64,000 nucleotides of DNA from Anaerolineales bacterium (GCA_016785015.1 JADHTJ010000001.1:1-64000), one strand, 5' to 3'. Positions 26,936 to 36,166 are shown, counted from the stretch's first letter. The notes: a model not told the origin generated them from the letters alone. Numbers and translations are program-made.

Positions 26936-26978
26936 ACAAAAAAGCAGGGTGAGCTGGAAACGCTCACCCTGCTTTTTT
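26936..26978 (-). terminator. Terminator of the penicillin-acylase-type gene
   Basis: AAAGCAGGGTGAGC and GCTCACCCTGCTTT form a perfect stem around a 7-base loop. The minus-strand side ends in TTTTTTG. It lies 6 bp past the stop codon at 26984. Confidence 0.9.
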
Positions 26979-26983
26979 GCAGA

Positions 26984-29344
26984 CTAAGGACGCAAGGTTA
27001 TTTTATCAACTGTGGCTTTTTCTACCTGTTCGCGCGTCCACAGCATGGGGTGATATTCACCATCTAACCAGGGTTGGATCAAATCGTCGTAATTGGGGCT
27101 GGCGACGTTCTCCGACTGCCCAGGCGGGACAATGACCACAGAATTGGAGAGGTCGCCCATATCCACAATCTGACGGAAGGTGGGGGACCAGGCTTTGTTG
27201 TCGTAGGGATCATGGGGGAGCATGGCTGTCTGGCAAGGGGTGTCGGTGTCACCGCCGATGGGGTAAGGTCCGCGGTTGAAAACCTGGTCGAGGGGTTTCT
27301 GCAATCCGAGAGGATGCTCAAAGTTGACTTGATGGATTTTTCCCCAAACCCAATCATCAGGCTCGGACCCCAGGTTTTCGCGCAGCCAGGCTACAGCTTG
27401 CTTGATACTCTTGATGATCACATCATCGCGCGCACCAGCTTGCTGTACCCACCATGAGTCGGGGTTATCGAGCAGGCGCAATAGGATAACGGTGTCCTGC
27501 CCGTAGAACTCGTTAGAGTGCATCAACAGGGGGTGGAAACCCTCGCCCATCAGGCGCATAGAGAGTTCGGTTCCCAAACCTGGTTCTAGCAAGTTGCGCA
27601 CCAGGGCATAGCGAATGACTTCATACAGCATGCCAGGTACACTCTCTGGAGACAGGAAGCCATCCCACTCGCGCAGCAGCTTCAAGGCCGTCTGAACATC
27701 CGCTTCGGGATCAGTGATCCCTTCGAGGCGCGCGACCAGTTCCAAACCGGGCAGACATTTCACATCCATGTGGAATTTTTGGTGATCCCCCATGGTGAGC
27801 TTTTCATTCCCTTCAATCAGTTCTACTAAACGCCGGGCGCGGTAGCCGTTCATCCAGACATTGCCCAAGTAGTGAGGATAATCATCGGGCACAATTTTGT
27901 GATTACAACTGACCAAATAACCACTCTCTGGATTGAGGGCATGGGGCATCTCTTCGAAAGGGACTTCGCCAATCCATTCATACTCACCTGACCAACCTGG
28001 GACGGGGACACTGCCATCGCCTTTTGCGCGCACCGGCACTTTGCCCGTGACCCAATAGCCGATATTATTCTGCACATCGGCGTAGGCCACGTTGAGCTGC
28101 GGCGCTTCGATCAGGCGCATGGCTTCGACGAAGTCGTCCCAACCCTTCGCCTTGTTGAGCTTGAGCCAACCATCAAAAGCCGGAGAGGGGCGCAGCGCCA
28201 TCGAGTTGACTGCTACCTTTTGAGTCGCACGACTGACCACATCCGAGATGATCGGGCCATGGCGCGTGATAATGACCTTCTCGATATGGGGTTCTTTGCG
28301 ACCCTTCACAGAGATTGATTCTTCAATGATCTCAGCGTCATGCCAGTCATCTTTGTAGAGATAACGGTTCTGGGAATCGACCTGCTCCATGAAAAGATCC
28401 TCGGCATCGGTGAAAGCCAGGGTCATACCCCAGGCCATATGATCGTTGTGTCCAACAAGCACCATGGGCACGCCCGGCAGACTAACGCCCGTGGCATGCA
28501 GATCATCCCCCCCGTTGAGATGAACTTCGTACCACAGAGAGGGCATGGAGAGGGCCAAGTGCATATCATTGCACAAGACAGCATTTCCAGTTTCGCTGCG
28601 GGGAGGCGAAATCGCCCAGGCATTGCTGCCCTTGCCGCGCTCTAAGAAGGGGCCAGTTGATTTTCGAAGAGAACCATCAGGATCAAGAGTATTGAATTCG
28701 ATCCCCTTGGGGAGGCTGACTGGATTCTCTTTGGGGAAGTGAATCTCCAACTCTGCAGCGCGCTCGGCGCCAACTTTTTCAATAATTTCGGCTTTTATGA
28801 TCTCGCCTTGCCAGGCATGGGAAAGCTGCCACATCATCACGCGGGTGAAAGCCATGGTATCTTCAGGCGTCCAGGTTTGGGGTTTGAAACCCAGCAGGGT
28901 GAATTCAACCGGCAATTTGGTTTTGGGGTGATCCAGGAACGCATTCACACCGGCGACATAGGCCGAAATCCCCTCTTTCAACTCAGCACTGGCCTTATCC
29001 CAGTCGGCGAGACCCAGGCGATTGAAGCCAAATGTTCGCGCAGTGCGGTCGGTATCCAAAGCTATCTCCCCAAAAATTTCGCTGAGCGTTCCTTGTGCTG
29101 TGCGGCGGTTGAGTTCCATCTGGAACAGGCGATCCTGGGCATGGACAAAGCCCTGGGCAAAGAGGGCATCGGGGAGAGATTGAGCGTAAATGTGAGGAAT
29201 CCCCCATTGGTCGCGTAGAATATCCACAGAAGCATCCAAACCAGATAGGCTAATTTCTCCATCAACCTGAGGCAACCTCTGGCGACTCAGCCAGGTAAGT
29301 ACAGTGCGAGCGAAAGAGCCAAGCAAAGTTTTATTGGCAGGCAT
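26984..29344 (-). CDS. Penicillin acylase family Ntn hydrolase (S45)
   Basis: A 786-residue S45 precursor. The autoprocessing site is Gly-Ser in GKGSNAW (Ser about 240), which becomes the N-terminal nucleophile of the beta chain. The alpha-chain motif RDQWGIPHIYAQS and the family blocks GFVHAQDRLFQMELNRR and VLVGHNDHMAWG are present. Family members hydrolyse acyl amides such as penicillins or acyl-homoserine lactones; the substrate here is unknown. No clear signal peptide is seen at the preferred start (ATG 29344, GGAG site), which is odd for a family often exported. The 246-bp in-frame extension upstream overlaps the divergent gene and is rejected. Confidence 0.92.
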   Translation of the reverse strand: MPANKTLLGSFARTVLTWLSRQRLPQVDGEISLSGLDASVDILRDQWGIPHIYAQSLPDALFAQGFVHAQDRLFQMELNRRTAQGTLSEIFGEIALDTDRTARTFGFNRLGLADWDKASAELKEGISAYVAGVNAFLDHPKTKLPVEFTLLGFKPQTWTPEDTMAFTRVMMWQLSHAWQGEIIKAEIIEKVGAERAAELEIHFPKENPVSLPKGIEFNTLDPDGSLRKSTGPFLERGKGSNAWAISPPRSETGNAVLCNDMHLALSMPSLWYEVHLNGGDDLHATGVSLPGVPMVLVGHNDHMAWGMTLAFTDAEDLFMEQVDSQNRYLYKDDWHDAEIIEESISVKGRKEPHIEKVIITRHGPIISDVVSRATQKVAVNSMALRPSPAFDGWLKLNKAKGWDDFVEAMRLIEAPQLNVAYADVQNNIGYWVTGKVPVRAKGDGSVPVPGWSGEYEWIGEVPFEEMPHALNPESGYLVSCNHKIVPDDYPHYLGNVWMNGYRARRLVELIEGNEKLTMGDHQKFHMDVKCLPGLELVARLEGITDPEADVQTALKLLREWDGFLSPESVPGMLYEVIRYALVRNLLEPGLGTELSMRLMGEGFHPLLMHSNEFYGQDTVILLRLLDNPDSWWVQQAGARDDVIIKSIKQAVAWLRENLGSEPDDWVWGKIHQVNFEHPLGLQKPLDQVFNRGPYPIGGDTDTPCQTAMLPHDPYDNKAWSPTFRQIVDMGDLSNSVVIVPPGQSENVASPNYDDLIQPWLDGEYHPMLWTREQVEKATVDKITLRP

Positions 29345-29485
29345 AGGGGTCTCCTTCTTGATGATCTCTTCGTGAATCTTAGTTCCCTTCGTGGATTCAA
29401 ATTGTAACCCAAACAAAACAACATTTTCATGCTTGAGTATAATTGAGCTGATAACAATTACCCAATACCAATATCCGAGGTTTCT

Positions 29486-31051
29486 ATGACCACCCCCCTT
29501 ATTGAATGTGTTCCCAACTTTTCCGACGCACGTCGCCCCGAAGTGATCCAAGCCATTAGCCAGACAATTGCCAGCGTGGAGGGCGTTCACGTTTTAGACC
29601 ACCACTCCGACAATGATCACAACCGCACAGTGATCACCTATGTCGGCTCCCCTGTGGGCGTAGAGGAAGCGGCCTTTCAGGCTATCGCCAAAGCAGCTGA
29701 ATTGATCGACATGACCCAACATACAGGCGAGCACCCCCGCATTGGGGCCACGGACGTATTCCCCTTTATCCCCATCTCTGGGGCGACCATGGACGACTGT
29801 GTGGAGATTGCTCGACGGGTGGGAAAGCGCGTTGGGGAAGAGTTGAACATCCCGATATTTTTATATGAAGAAGCCGCGCTGCGTTCAGACCGCACCAGGT
29901 TGGAAGTTATCCGCCGCGGAGAGTACGAAACGCTAAAAGAAGTCATCGCCACGGATCCATTTCGAGCACCTGATTTTGGTCCCAAAGAACTCGGCACCGC
30001 AGGCGCAACAGTCATCGGGGCGCGTGAATTCTTGATCGCCTACAACGTCTATTTGACTACGGATGATGTGGAGATCGCCAAAAAGATTGGCAAAACCATC
30101 CGGCATTCTTCGGGCGGATTGCGTTATGTCAAAGGGATGGGACTGCTGGTTGATGGGCGCGCCCAGGTTTCCATGAACCTGACAAACTTCCGCAAAACGC
30201 CTATTGCCCTGGTTGTGGAAACCATTCGCCGCGAGGCTGAACGCTATGGTGCGGGCATCCATCACAGCGAATTGGTTGGTTTGATCCCCCAAGACGCGCT
30301 GGTCGACGCGGCGGTTTGGTACACTCAGATGGATCAGTTTGAGCCGGATCAGGTTCTGGAACGCAAGCTGTTTGCCACGATGCAGGCTGAAGCAACTGCG
30401 GACAACGGACGGCAGACAGCAGACGACAGTCCCCGGTCTGCAGTCGACCGTCACTTTCTGGACGCACTCGCGGAAGGTTCACCTACCCCTGGCGGCGGCT
30501 CTGCAGCCGCATACGCGGGGGCTATGGCAGCAGGTTTGGTTGCCATGGTGGCGCGCCTAACGATCGGGAAGAAGAAATATGCTGAGGTCGAGAATCAAAT
30601 GCACGAGATTCTCGAAGAAGCCGAAGCCCTACGCTCCGAGCTGACCACCGCTGTCGAGCGCGATGCTAAGGCTTTCGAAGCAATTATGGCCGCATTCAAA
30701 TTATCCAAGGACAACCCCAACCGCGCCGCACAAATCCAGGAAGCCACCTTACATGCTGCGGAGATTCCACTGGAAGTTGCCAGCCAGGCTGTGCGTGTCA
30801 TGGAGCTGGCGTTGGAAGTCGCCAGCCACGGCAACGCCAATGCCATCACCGACGCTGGTTCTGGGGCAGCTTTGGCGGCTGCTTCACTGACGGGTGCGGG
30901 GTATAACGTGCGCATCAATGTACTGGGGTTGAAAGACCAAGCCGCGGTTGAAACTCTCTTGAGCGAACTAAAATCTTTAGACAAAAAGGCTGGACAGTTG
31001 CAAGAGCAACTCAAAAAACAGCTTATCGAGCGCGGGGGTTTGGCGCTGTAA
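29486..31051 (+). CDS. ftcD: Glutamate formiminotransferase-cyclodeaminase fusion
   Basis: The 521-residue bifunctional protein has a formiminotransferase part (about 1-300; MTTPLIECVPNFSDAR, HTGEHPRIGATDVFPF, HSSGGLRYVKGMG) and a cyclodeaminase part (about 330-515; FLDALAEGSPTPGGGSAAA, NANAITDAGSGAALAA). It transfers the formimino group from formiminoglutamate to tetrahydrofolate and then makes 5,10-methenyl-THF, the end of histidine degradation. No hut genes lie in the window. The linker (about residues 303-325) is written by an ACGGACGGCAGAC-type repeat (30398-30453). Divergent from the acylase gene; a TATAAT box lies at 29438-29443. Confidence 0.93.
   Translation: MTTPLIECVPNFSDARRPEVIQAISQTIASVEGVHVLDHHSDNDHNRTVITYVGSPVGVEEAAFQAIAKAAELIDMTQHTGEHPRIGATDVFPFIPISGATMDDCVEIARRVGKRVGEELNIPIFLYEEAALRSDRTRLEVIRRGEYETLKEVIATDPFRAPDFGPKELGTAGATVIGAREFLIAYNVYLTTDDVEIAKKIGKTIRHSSGGLRYVKGMGLLVDGRAQVSMNLTNFRKTPIALVVETIRREAERYGAGIHHSELVGLIPQDALVDAAVWYTQMDQFEPDQVLERKLFATMQAEATADNGRQTADDSPRSAVDRHFLDALAEGSPTPGGGSAAAYAGAMAAGLVAMVARLTIGKKKYAEVENQMHEILEEAEALRSELTTAVERDAKAFEAIMAAFKLSKDNPNRAAQIQEATLHAAEIPLEVASQAVRVMELALEVASHGNANAITDAGSGAALAAASLTGAGYNVRINVLGLKDQAAVETLLSELKSLDKKAGQLQEQLKKQLIERGGLAL
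30398..30453. repeat. GCGGACGGCAGACAG-type repeat in the domain linker
   Basis: Units such as GCGGACAACGGACGGCAGAC and GGTCTGCAGTCGACCGT form a degenerate palindrome exactly at the joint between the two catalytic domains of the fusion protein. The frame stays open. Confidence 0.65.
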
Positions 31052-32112
31052 TGAGAATGCCGTTGCAAATTACACGTTGCAAGTTACACGTTTACTTGTC
31101 GTGCTTTCTGATCGCTGCTGCTTTTTTTGCAGGGCTTTCGGCTTGCGCGCCTGTTGAAGAAGAACAGTTAACAGTAACCAGTGATCAGTTATCAGGATCC
31201 AGTACCCAATACCCAATACCCAGTTTCACCCCATCATCAACGCTCCCTAGCACCCCAACTCCCCAACCCCCGACGCCCACTCCGCTTCCCCCAACACCCA
31301 CACCCTGCCCCCCAGATATTTGCATCTACGCCGGGCATTTCGACTTGATGCGACCTATCTCTACCGAATTTGTTGATGTGGTTGATCCGACGTATCGCTA
31401 CGGTAGCACGCAGGGCGGCCAGCGCGAAACCCATCATGGCGTGGAATTTGTCAATTCCCAGGGCACTCCTGTGTTGGCCGCTACGGATGGTGTGGTGATT
31501 GTGGCCGGGAATGACTACCAAACTCCTTATGCTGATGTACCCGGATTTTACGGAAATCTGGTTATCATAGAACATACCTTACCCAAGAACGAAGAACCGG
31601 TCTTTACACTTTATGGGCATCTCTATGAGATCCATGTAGAAATCGACCAACAGGTCAACGCAGGAGAACCCCTCGGAACGGTCGGCTTCACCGGCTGGGC
31701 CGTGGGGGAGCACCTGCACTTCGAGGTGCGCTATGGCGAGAACAGCTACCGTAAAACCCGCAACCCCGAACTGTGGCTGCAACCTCACGATGACGAAAAC
31801 GGCCGACCCCACGGCACTATCGCCGGGCAAATCTTAGATGAGTTTGGTTCACCCATTCCCATTGTTTCGATCAGCGTCGAGCAGCTTTCCCTCGAAGGAG
31901 ATGAGATACTCTCGACCTACTATATTGAGAGCTATGCCGATTGGACGGTCAATGGGGATAATGACTTAGGTGAAAATTTCGTCATCAGCGATCTGCCAAC
32001 CGGGAAATACCGCCTCAGCTTTGTGGCGCGCGGCCTGCAGGTGTACGAAGTCGATGTGCTGCCGGGTCAGGTGACGCTGATTTCATTTGACGCAAGAGAG
32101 CAAGGGGAGTGA
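31051..32112 (+). CDS. M23-type peptidase lipoprotein
   Basis: A 353-residue lipoprotein (lipobox LSAC) with a Thr/Pro repeat linker (about 55-90), a LytM/M23 zinc peptidase domain (about 105-245) and a C-terminal carboxypeptidase-regulatory-like beta domain (AGQILDEFGSPIPIVSI). The zinc motifs are HHGVEF and HLHFEV; the first has Glu where the family usually has Asp (HxxxD). It probably acts on cell-wall or other extracytoplasmic peptides. The start ATG overlaps the ftcD stop (TAATG), so the two are translationally coupled. The stretch after the lipid anchor is encoded by AGT-type and CCCAATAC repeats. Confidence 0.85.
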   Translation: MRMPLQITRCKLHVYLSCFLIAAAFFAGLSACAPVEEEQLTVTSDQLSGSSTQYPIPSFTPSSTLPSTPTPQPPTPTPLPPTPTPCPPDICIYAGHFDLMRPISTEFVDVVDPTYRYGSTQGGQRETHHGVEFVNSQGTPVLAATDGVVIVAGNDYQTPYADVPGFYGNLVIIEHTLPKNEEPVFTLYGHLYEIHVEIDQQVNAGEPLGTVGFTGWAVGEHLHFEVRYGENSYRKTRNPELWLQPHDDENGRPHGTIAGQILDEFGSPIPIVSISVEQLSLEGDEILSTYYIESYADWTVNGDNDLGENFVISDLPTGKYRLSFVARGLQVYEVDVLPGQVTLISFDAREQGE

Positions 32113-33833
32113 AAGTTCATCGGAGCATGGGGGCACGCCAGAGGCGGGCCTACGGCCGGGTGCCGGGGAGATTAATTGCGATCATTCTTGTTATAACCCA
32201 GACTCTAGTCATATCCTGTATTAGAACTGCCCCTCTCTCCTTTGCTGCCCAAACCCCTGGCTCCCTAGCCCCTAGCAACACCCCTTTTCAGCCCCTTCAT
32301 TGGACAGCAGAACCAACTGTCACATCAACCAACGCGCCCCCGACGGCGACACCCGTTCCCACCCCATCGCCCTACAGCATCTGGCTAGCCCCTTATCTGA
32401 TTGATACGCTGGGCGATCAGATTGCGCTCCCTGATGAATGGGGGTTTACTTCTGATCCAGTCAATGCTGCGGCGCAGATCAAAGTTGGGGAAGAGAACCG
32501 CGTCGGGCAGTGGATTTATGCTCTGGTGGTACCTTTTCCAACAATATCAGATGGAGTATCAGCCCAGGATTTACTGCGTGCCTGGAAAGGAGAATTGGAC
32601 GGCCTTTTCGGTGGCGCGCCGCTTTTGATGGCAGAATCAACCCTGGAGGCAATTTCTGCTTATTGGGGAGAACCAGCCCCGGGGGTGGTGCGAACATCCC
32701 CAGCATCGGAGCTGTTGGACAAGGCCTGGGAGCAGCGTCCCTCTTGGGCAATTATCCCTTTTGAAGAACTGCAACCTCGTTGGAAAGTGTTCGAAGTTGA
32801 CGGTATCTCGCCCATTCACAAAAACTTCGATATCAGCGATTACGAATTGTCCATCCCTATCTCGCTAATCGGAGAGCCTCCCGAAGACTTATCCATCCCT
32901 GAGAGTAACAGAAATCCGAACAAATTGACCACGTTGGTGATGACCGGCGTGACGGCCTTGGTACGGGCGACGGCTTTCACAATGGAACGTGAGGGCGTGA
33001 ACTACCCGGCCCAGGATATTGTGCATTGGCTGGCGGGCGCCGATATCACCCATATCAGCAACGAAGTGCCTTTCGCTACCGATTGCCCCTACCCCAACCC
33101 GGTGCAGCAAGATATGCGCTTTTGCAGCTGTGATAAATATATCGGATTGCTAGAAGAAGTCGGTACAGATATCGTCGAGCTGACCGGTGATCACTTTGGC
33201 GATTGGGGCGCGGGGGCCATGTTACACACTTTGGAAATGTACGCGCAGGAAGGTTGGCTGACCTACGGTGGGGGATCAAATATTCAGGAGGGGCGAAAAG
33301 CAGTTATTGTGGAACACAATGGCAACCGGATGGCCTTTCTTGGCTGCAATGCCAAAGGGGGTGGCTATGCTGGAGCCGGCCAATCGAACCCTGGCGCGGT
33401 GGGCTGCGATTTTACTTGGATGACCGCTGAGATCGAGCGCCTGGACGATGAAGGCATTTTGCCCATCGTGACCTTCCAACACTTCGAGTACTACACCTAC
33501 GCTGCCCAGGCCAACCAGCAGCGCGACGCGCAGCGCATGACATCAGAGGGCGCGGTGATCGTCAGTGGCAGCCAGGCCCATCATCCCCAAGCCTTGGAGT
33601 TTTCAAATGGGGGTTTCGTTCATCATGGCTTGGGTAACCTGTTTTTCGATCAATTCGACGTCAGCACCGGGACGCGACAGGCGTTCATCGACCGGCACAT
33701 CTTGTATGATGGACGCCATATCAGCACTGAATTATTGACCATTATGTTTGTAGATTACGCCCGCCCTCGCCCAATGACACCCGAAGAGCGTTCCGCGCTG
33801 CTAGAGGCTGTTTTTTCTGCAAGTGGGTGGTAG
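32109..33833 (+). CDS. CapA-like (PGA_cap) exported protein
   Basis: The 574-residue exported protein has a signal/anchor segment (about 20-40), a Pro/Thr linker, an N-terminal domain of unknown type and a C-terminal CapA/PGA_cap metallophosphoesterase-like domain (about 265-560), with blocks ADITHISNEVPF, ELTGDHFGDWG, FQHFEYYTY, SGSQAHHPQ and HHGLGNLFFDQF. CapA proteins are tied to poly-gamma-glutamate capsule synthesis, but many homologues have other phosphoesterase roles; no capB or capC is present here. The GTG start overlaps the previous stop by 4 bp (GTGA), which implies coupling with the M23 gene. Confidence 0.82.
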   Translation: MKVHRSMGARQRRAYGRVPGRLIAIILVITQTLVISCIRTAPLSFAAQTPGSLAPSNTPFQPLHWTAEPTVTSTNAPPTATPVPTPSPYSIWLAPYLIDTLGDQIALPDEWGFTSDPVNAAAQIKVGEENRVGQWIYALVVPFPTISDGVSAQDLLRAWKGELDGLFGGAPLLMAESTLEAISAYWGEPAPGVVRTSPASELLDKAWEQRPSWAIIPFEELQPRWKVFEVDGISPIHKNFDISDYELSIPISLIGEPPEDLSIPESNRNPNKLTTLVMTGVTALVRATAFTMEREGVNYPAQDIVHWLAGADITHISNEVPFATDCPYPNPVQQDMRFCSCDKYIGLLEEVGTDIVELTGDHFGDWGAGAMLHTLEMYAQEGWLTYGGGSNIQEGRKAVIVEHNGNRMAFLGCNAKGGGYAGAGQSNPGAVGCDFTWMTAEIERLDDEGILPIVTFQHFEYYTYAAQANQQRDAQRMTSEGAVIVSGSQAHHPQALEFSNGGFVHHGLGNLFFDQFDVSTGTRQAFIDRHILYDGRHISTELLTIMFVDYARPRPMTPEERSALLEAVFSASGW

Positions 33834-33847
33834 GTCATATTCGACAG

Positions 33848-34013
33848 GCGATGAATTCGCCAGGTTAAGAAACGATATCCCAAATTGAGAACCGCCCCGG
33901 AATGAATTCCAGGGCTACAAAATAGCACCGGATGAATCCGGTTAGGCCGCGTCGCATCCAAGCCCGATTCATCGGGCGTTGTTCGGTAGCACAGCGGATT
34001 CATCCCTGTGCGG
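33848..34013. repeat. Array of short GATGAATC-centred palindromes
   Basis: Five small palindromes follow each other: GCGATGAATTCGC, GGAATGAATTCC, CCGGATGAATCCGG, CCCGATTCATCGGG and GCGGATTCATCC. They fill most of the interval between the capA-like and serine protease genes. This is a REP-type array rather than coding DNA; no gene is seen between 33834 and 34138. Confidence 0.75.
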
Positions 34014-34138
34014 ACTTCGTTAGATTTACAATTTCATCCGCCTTTAGTCCCATACAAAGTTCCCCCTCCAGCCCGATGCGGTTTTGCTTGCATTTCTCTA
34101 CAATGTAGCCATATCCGAACACATTTTTGGAGGAAGTC

Positions 34139-35365
34139 ATGCAAACAAAAACCTATATCCCAACCCGAATCTTGCTCATTCTGAGCGTTCTATTTTTGAT
34201 TATCGGATTTGCCGCACAAATCAGCACACCTGAATCAAATACAATCCAATTTCGTCACGGCGGAGATGATGATGATTACTTTGAGTATGGCGTCACCGGC
34301 AAAACGGAAGCTACCCCAGGTGCACAACCCTGGATGGTTGCCCTGGTCGATGACGGCCTGGATGCTTACGATGGCACCTTCTGCGGAGGCACGCTGATAG
34401 CACCGCAGTGGGTACTGACAGCCGCACACTGCATCGAAGATATGCGCGCCGCCGAAATGGATGTAATTATCGGTCGTCACCAATTGAGCAGCAGCCAGGG
34501 CGAGCGCATTGACGTCACGCATTTGATCATGCATCCCGATTATTATGAATTTCATGATATCGCCCTGATCCATTTGGCTGCGCCAGCGACTGTTGGGCAG
34601 CCAATTCCCTTGGTCACTAATGCCAACGAGTATTTGGATGATGCATCAACAGATGCACGCGTTACTGGCTGGGGTTTGATCCCTGAAAAAGGGGAAGAAT
34701 TCTATCCCGACAATTTGTATGGGGTCTCAATCCCTATCGTAACCGACGAGCAGTGTAAAGCCACATACGGCGGTGATGTAGACAGCACCGTGATCTGTGC
34801 TGGACTGGAAAGCGGCGGCGCAGACTCTTGCGACGGCGACAGCGGCGGCCCTTTGGTTGTACCAAATGGCAACAGTTGGGCTTTGGCTGGTGTGGTAAGT
34901 TGGGGTGATGGCTGCGGCCTGCCTGGCGGATATGGTGTCTATACCCGGGTAGTCAGCTATGAATCTTGGATCAATGGATATCTCACTGGAAGTACAGCAC
35001 TTCCCGAGCAAGATAGTTATCCCATTGCTAATAGCGATGACGAATGGGATGATGAAGAATGGGAAGACGAATACTACGCCGATGAATCGTTGATAGATAC
35101 TTTTGAAACCGAAGAAGGGTTTGTAGATATTTACTCGTTGGGCGAGTATGACGAAAAAATGGCCGCATTCCTGGAAGAGATCGCTAACGAATATGCCAGT
35201 GAGGTTGTCTCCCTCGGTGAAATCGAACTCCTGATCGAAGATTGGAGCGATGAAGAAGGTGCATACTTTGCAGGCACTATGGTAGTGAATAATGAAGTCA
35301 TTGAAGTTAGCAGCGATATCAACCTCGAAGCAGTCGTCGATGCAGCACGCGAGTATTTGAACTGA
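34139..35365 (+). CDS. Secreted trypsin-like serine protease (S1)
   Basis: The 408-residue product has an N-terminal signal/anchor helix, a short acidic pro-segment and an S1 domain (about 50-285) with the triad His in TAAHC, Asp in HDIAL and Ser in CDGDSGGP, plus paired cysteines typical of the fold. It lacks a classical IVGG activation site; the domain seems to begin at YGVTGKTEATPGAQPWM. The C-terminal extension (about 290-408) is strongly acidic and of unknown fold, perhaps an inhibitor-like or anchoring segment. The ATG at 34139 has GGAGGAAG; an in-frame TTG lies 12 bp upstream. Confidence 0.92.
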   Translation: MQTKTYIPTRILLILSVLFLIIGFAAQISTPESNTIQFRHGGDDDDYFEYGVTGKTEATPGAQPWMVALVDDGLDAYDGTFCGGTLIAPQWVLTAAHCIEDMRAAEMDVIIGRHQLSSSQGERIDVTHLIMHPDYYEFHDIALIHLAAPATVGQPIPLVTNANEYLDDASTDARVTGWGLIPEKGEEFYPDNLYGVSIPIVTDEQCKATYGGDVDSTVICAGLESGGADSCDGDSGGPLVVPNGNSWALAGVVSWGDGCGLPGGYGVYTRVVSYESWINGYLTGSTALPEQDSYPIANSDDEWDDEEWEDEYYADESLIDTFETEEGFVDIYSLGEYDEKMAAFLEEIANEYASEVVSLGEIELLIEDWSDEEGAYFAGTMVVNNEVIEVSSDINLEAVVDAAREYLN

Positions 35366-35388
35366 AGAATTCAACATCCCATCTATTC

Positions 35389-35423
35389 AAGCCCAGAGAA
35401 ATAATTCTGGGCTTGAAATTTTT
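35389..35423 (+). terminator. Terminator of the serine protease gene
   Basis: AAGCCCAGA and TCTGGGCTT form the stem; GAAATTTTTAA follows. It lies 24 bp past the stop codon. Confidence 0.85.
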
Positions 35424-35431
35424 AATATTCA

Positions 35432-35538
35432 GGTTCTATAGGAATTGCCGTGAGAGACCTCACATTTGTGGGTAGGGGGCGTGCTCCGCCCCCTACCCAC
35501 AAATGTGGCCGCCTTACCACGGCGGATACTAGAGACCC
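35432..35538. repeat. MITE-like palindromic element, family 1 copy B
   Basis: A 107-bp palindrome, inverted relative to 181-290, with arms CACATTTGTGGGTAG and CTACCCACAAATGTG. The ends are GGTTCTATAG and CTAGAGACCC. It is flanked by perfect 8-bp direct repeats AATATTCA (35424-35431 and 35539-35546), different from those of copy A, so the two are independent insertions. Confidence 0.88.
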
Positions 35539-35611
35539 AATATTCATTCGTCAATCTCGTGAAAAGGCATGGTAAACTTTCCCCATTCTTAGGCTGCTCA
35601 CGGAGGCAAAA

Positions 35612-36166
35612 ATGGGATTAAAACCTGACCACTGGATCCGCAAAATGGTAAAAGAACAAAGTATGATCGAACCGTTCGCGGAGATGCAAGTTCGCAATGG
35701 GGTGATTTCATACGGCGTATCTTCTTATGGTTATGATGTCCGAGTGACGGATGAATTTAAAATTTTCACTAATGTACACTCCGCCACAGTTGACCCCAAA
35801 AACTTTGACACCAAATCGATGGTTGACTTTCAGGGTGATGTTTGTGTAATTCCACCAAACTCGTTTGCGTTGGCGCGCACGGTGGAGTATTTTCGTATTC
35901 CAAGAAGTGTTTTAACGGTCTGTTTGGGAAAATCAACCTATGCCCGCTGCGGCATAATAGTCAATGTAACCCCCTTTGAGCCAGAGTGGGAAGGATTCGT
36001 CACACTGGAGATCTCGAATACAACACCGCTCCCGGCGAAGATCTATTCTAATGAAGGTATCGCGCAGGTGCTCTTCTTCGAGGCAGATGAAGTGTGTGAG
36101 ACATCGTATGCAGATAAGAAGGGGAAATACCAATATCAGCAGTCGATTGAATTGCCTAAACTCTAA
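35612..36166 (+). CDS. dcd: dCTP deaminase
   Basis: The 184-residue trimeric dUTPase-fold deaminase carries the family blocks [13 protein letters not shown] near the start, [20 protein letters not shown] (active-site region) and EGIAQVLFF. It converts dCTP to dUTP, feeding dTMP synthesis, or to dUMP if bifunctional; the sequence does not settle which. A GGAGG ribosome site 7 bp upstream supports the start. It stands alone between a MITE and a repeat tract. Confidence 0.95.
   Translation: MGLKPDHWIRKMVKEQSMIEPFAEMQVRNGVISYGVSSYGYDVRVTDEFKIFTNVHSATVDPKNFDTKSMVDFQGDVCVIPPNSFALARTVEYFRIPRSVLTVCLGKSTYARCGIIVNVTPFEPEWEGFVTLEISNTTPLPAKIYSNEGIAQVLFFEADEVCETSYADKKGKYQYQQSIELPKL

Noticed and set aside
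29345..29590. N-terminal extension of the penicillin-acylase-type protein
   Set aside because: It overlaps the divergent ftcD gene and promoter and has no ribosome site; ATG 29344 has GGAG.
29933..30482. Open frames antisense to ftcD
   Set aside because: They are shadows of a well-conserved gene and lack start signals.
33848..34013. CRISPR array
   Set aside because: The repeats are short, differ from each other and are not spaced regularly by unique spacers; they are REP-type palindromes.
181..35538. Composite transposon bounded by the two inverted family 1 elements
   Set aside because: Each element has its own perfect target duplication and the DNA between is ordinary chromosome with housekeeping genes, so they are separate insertions.
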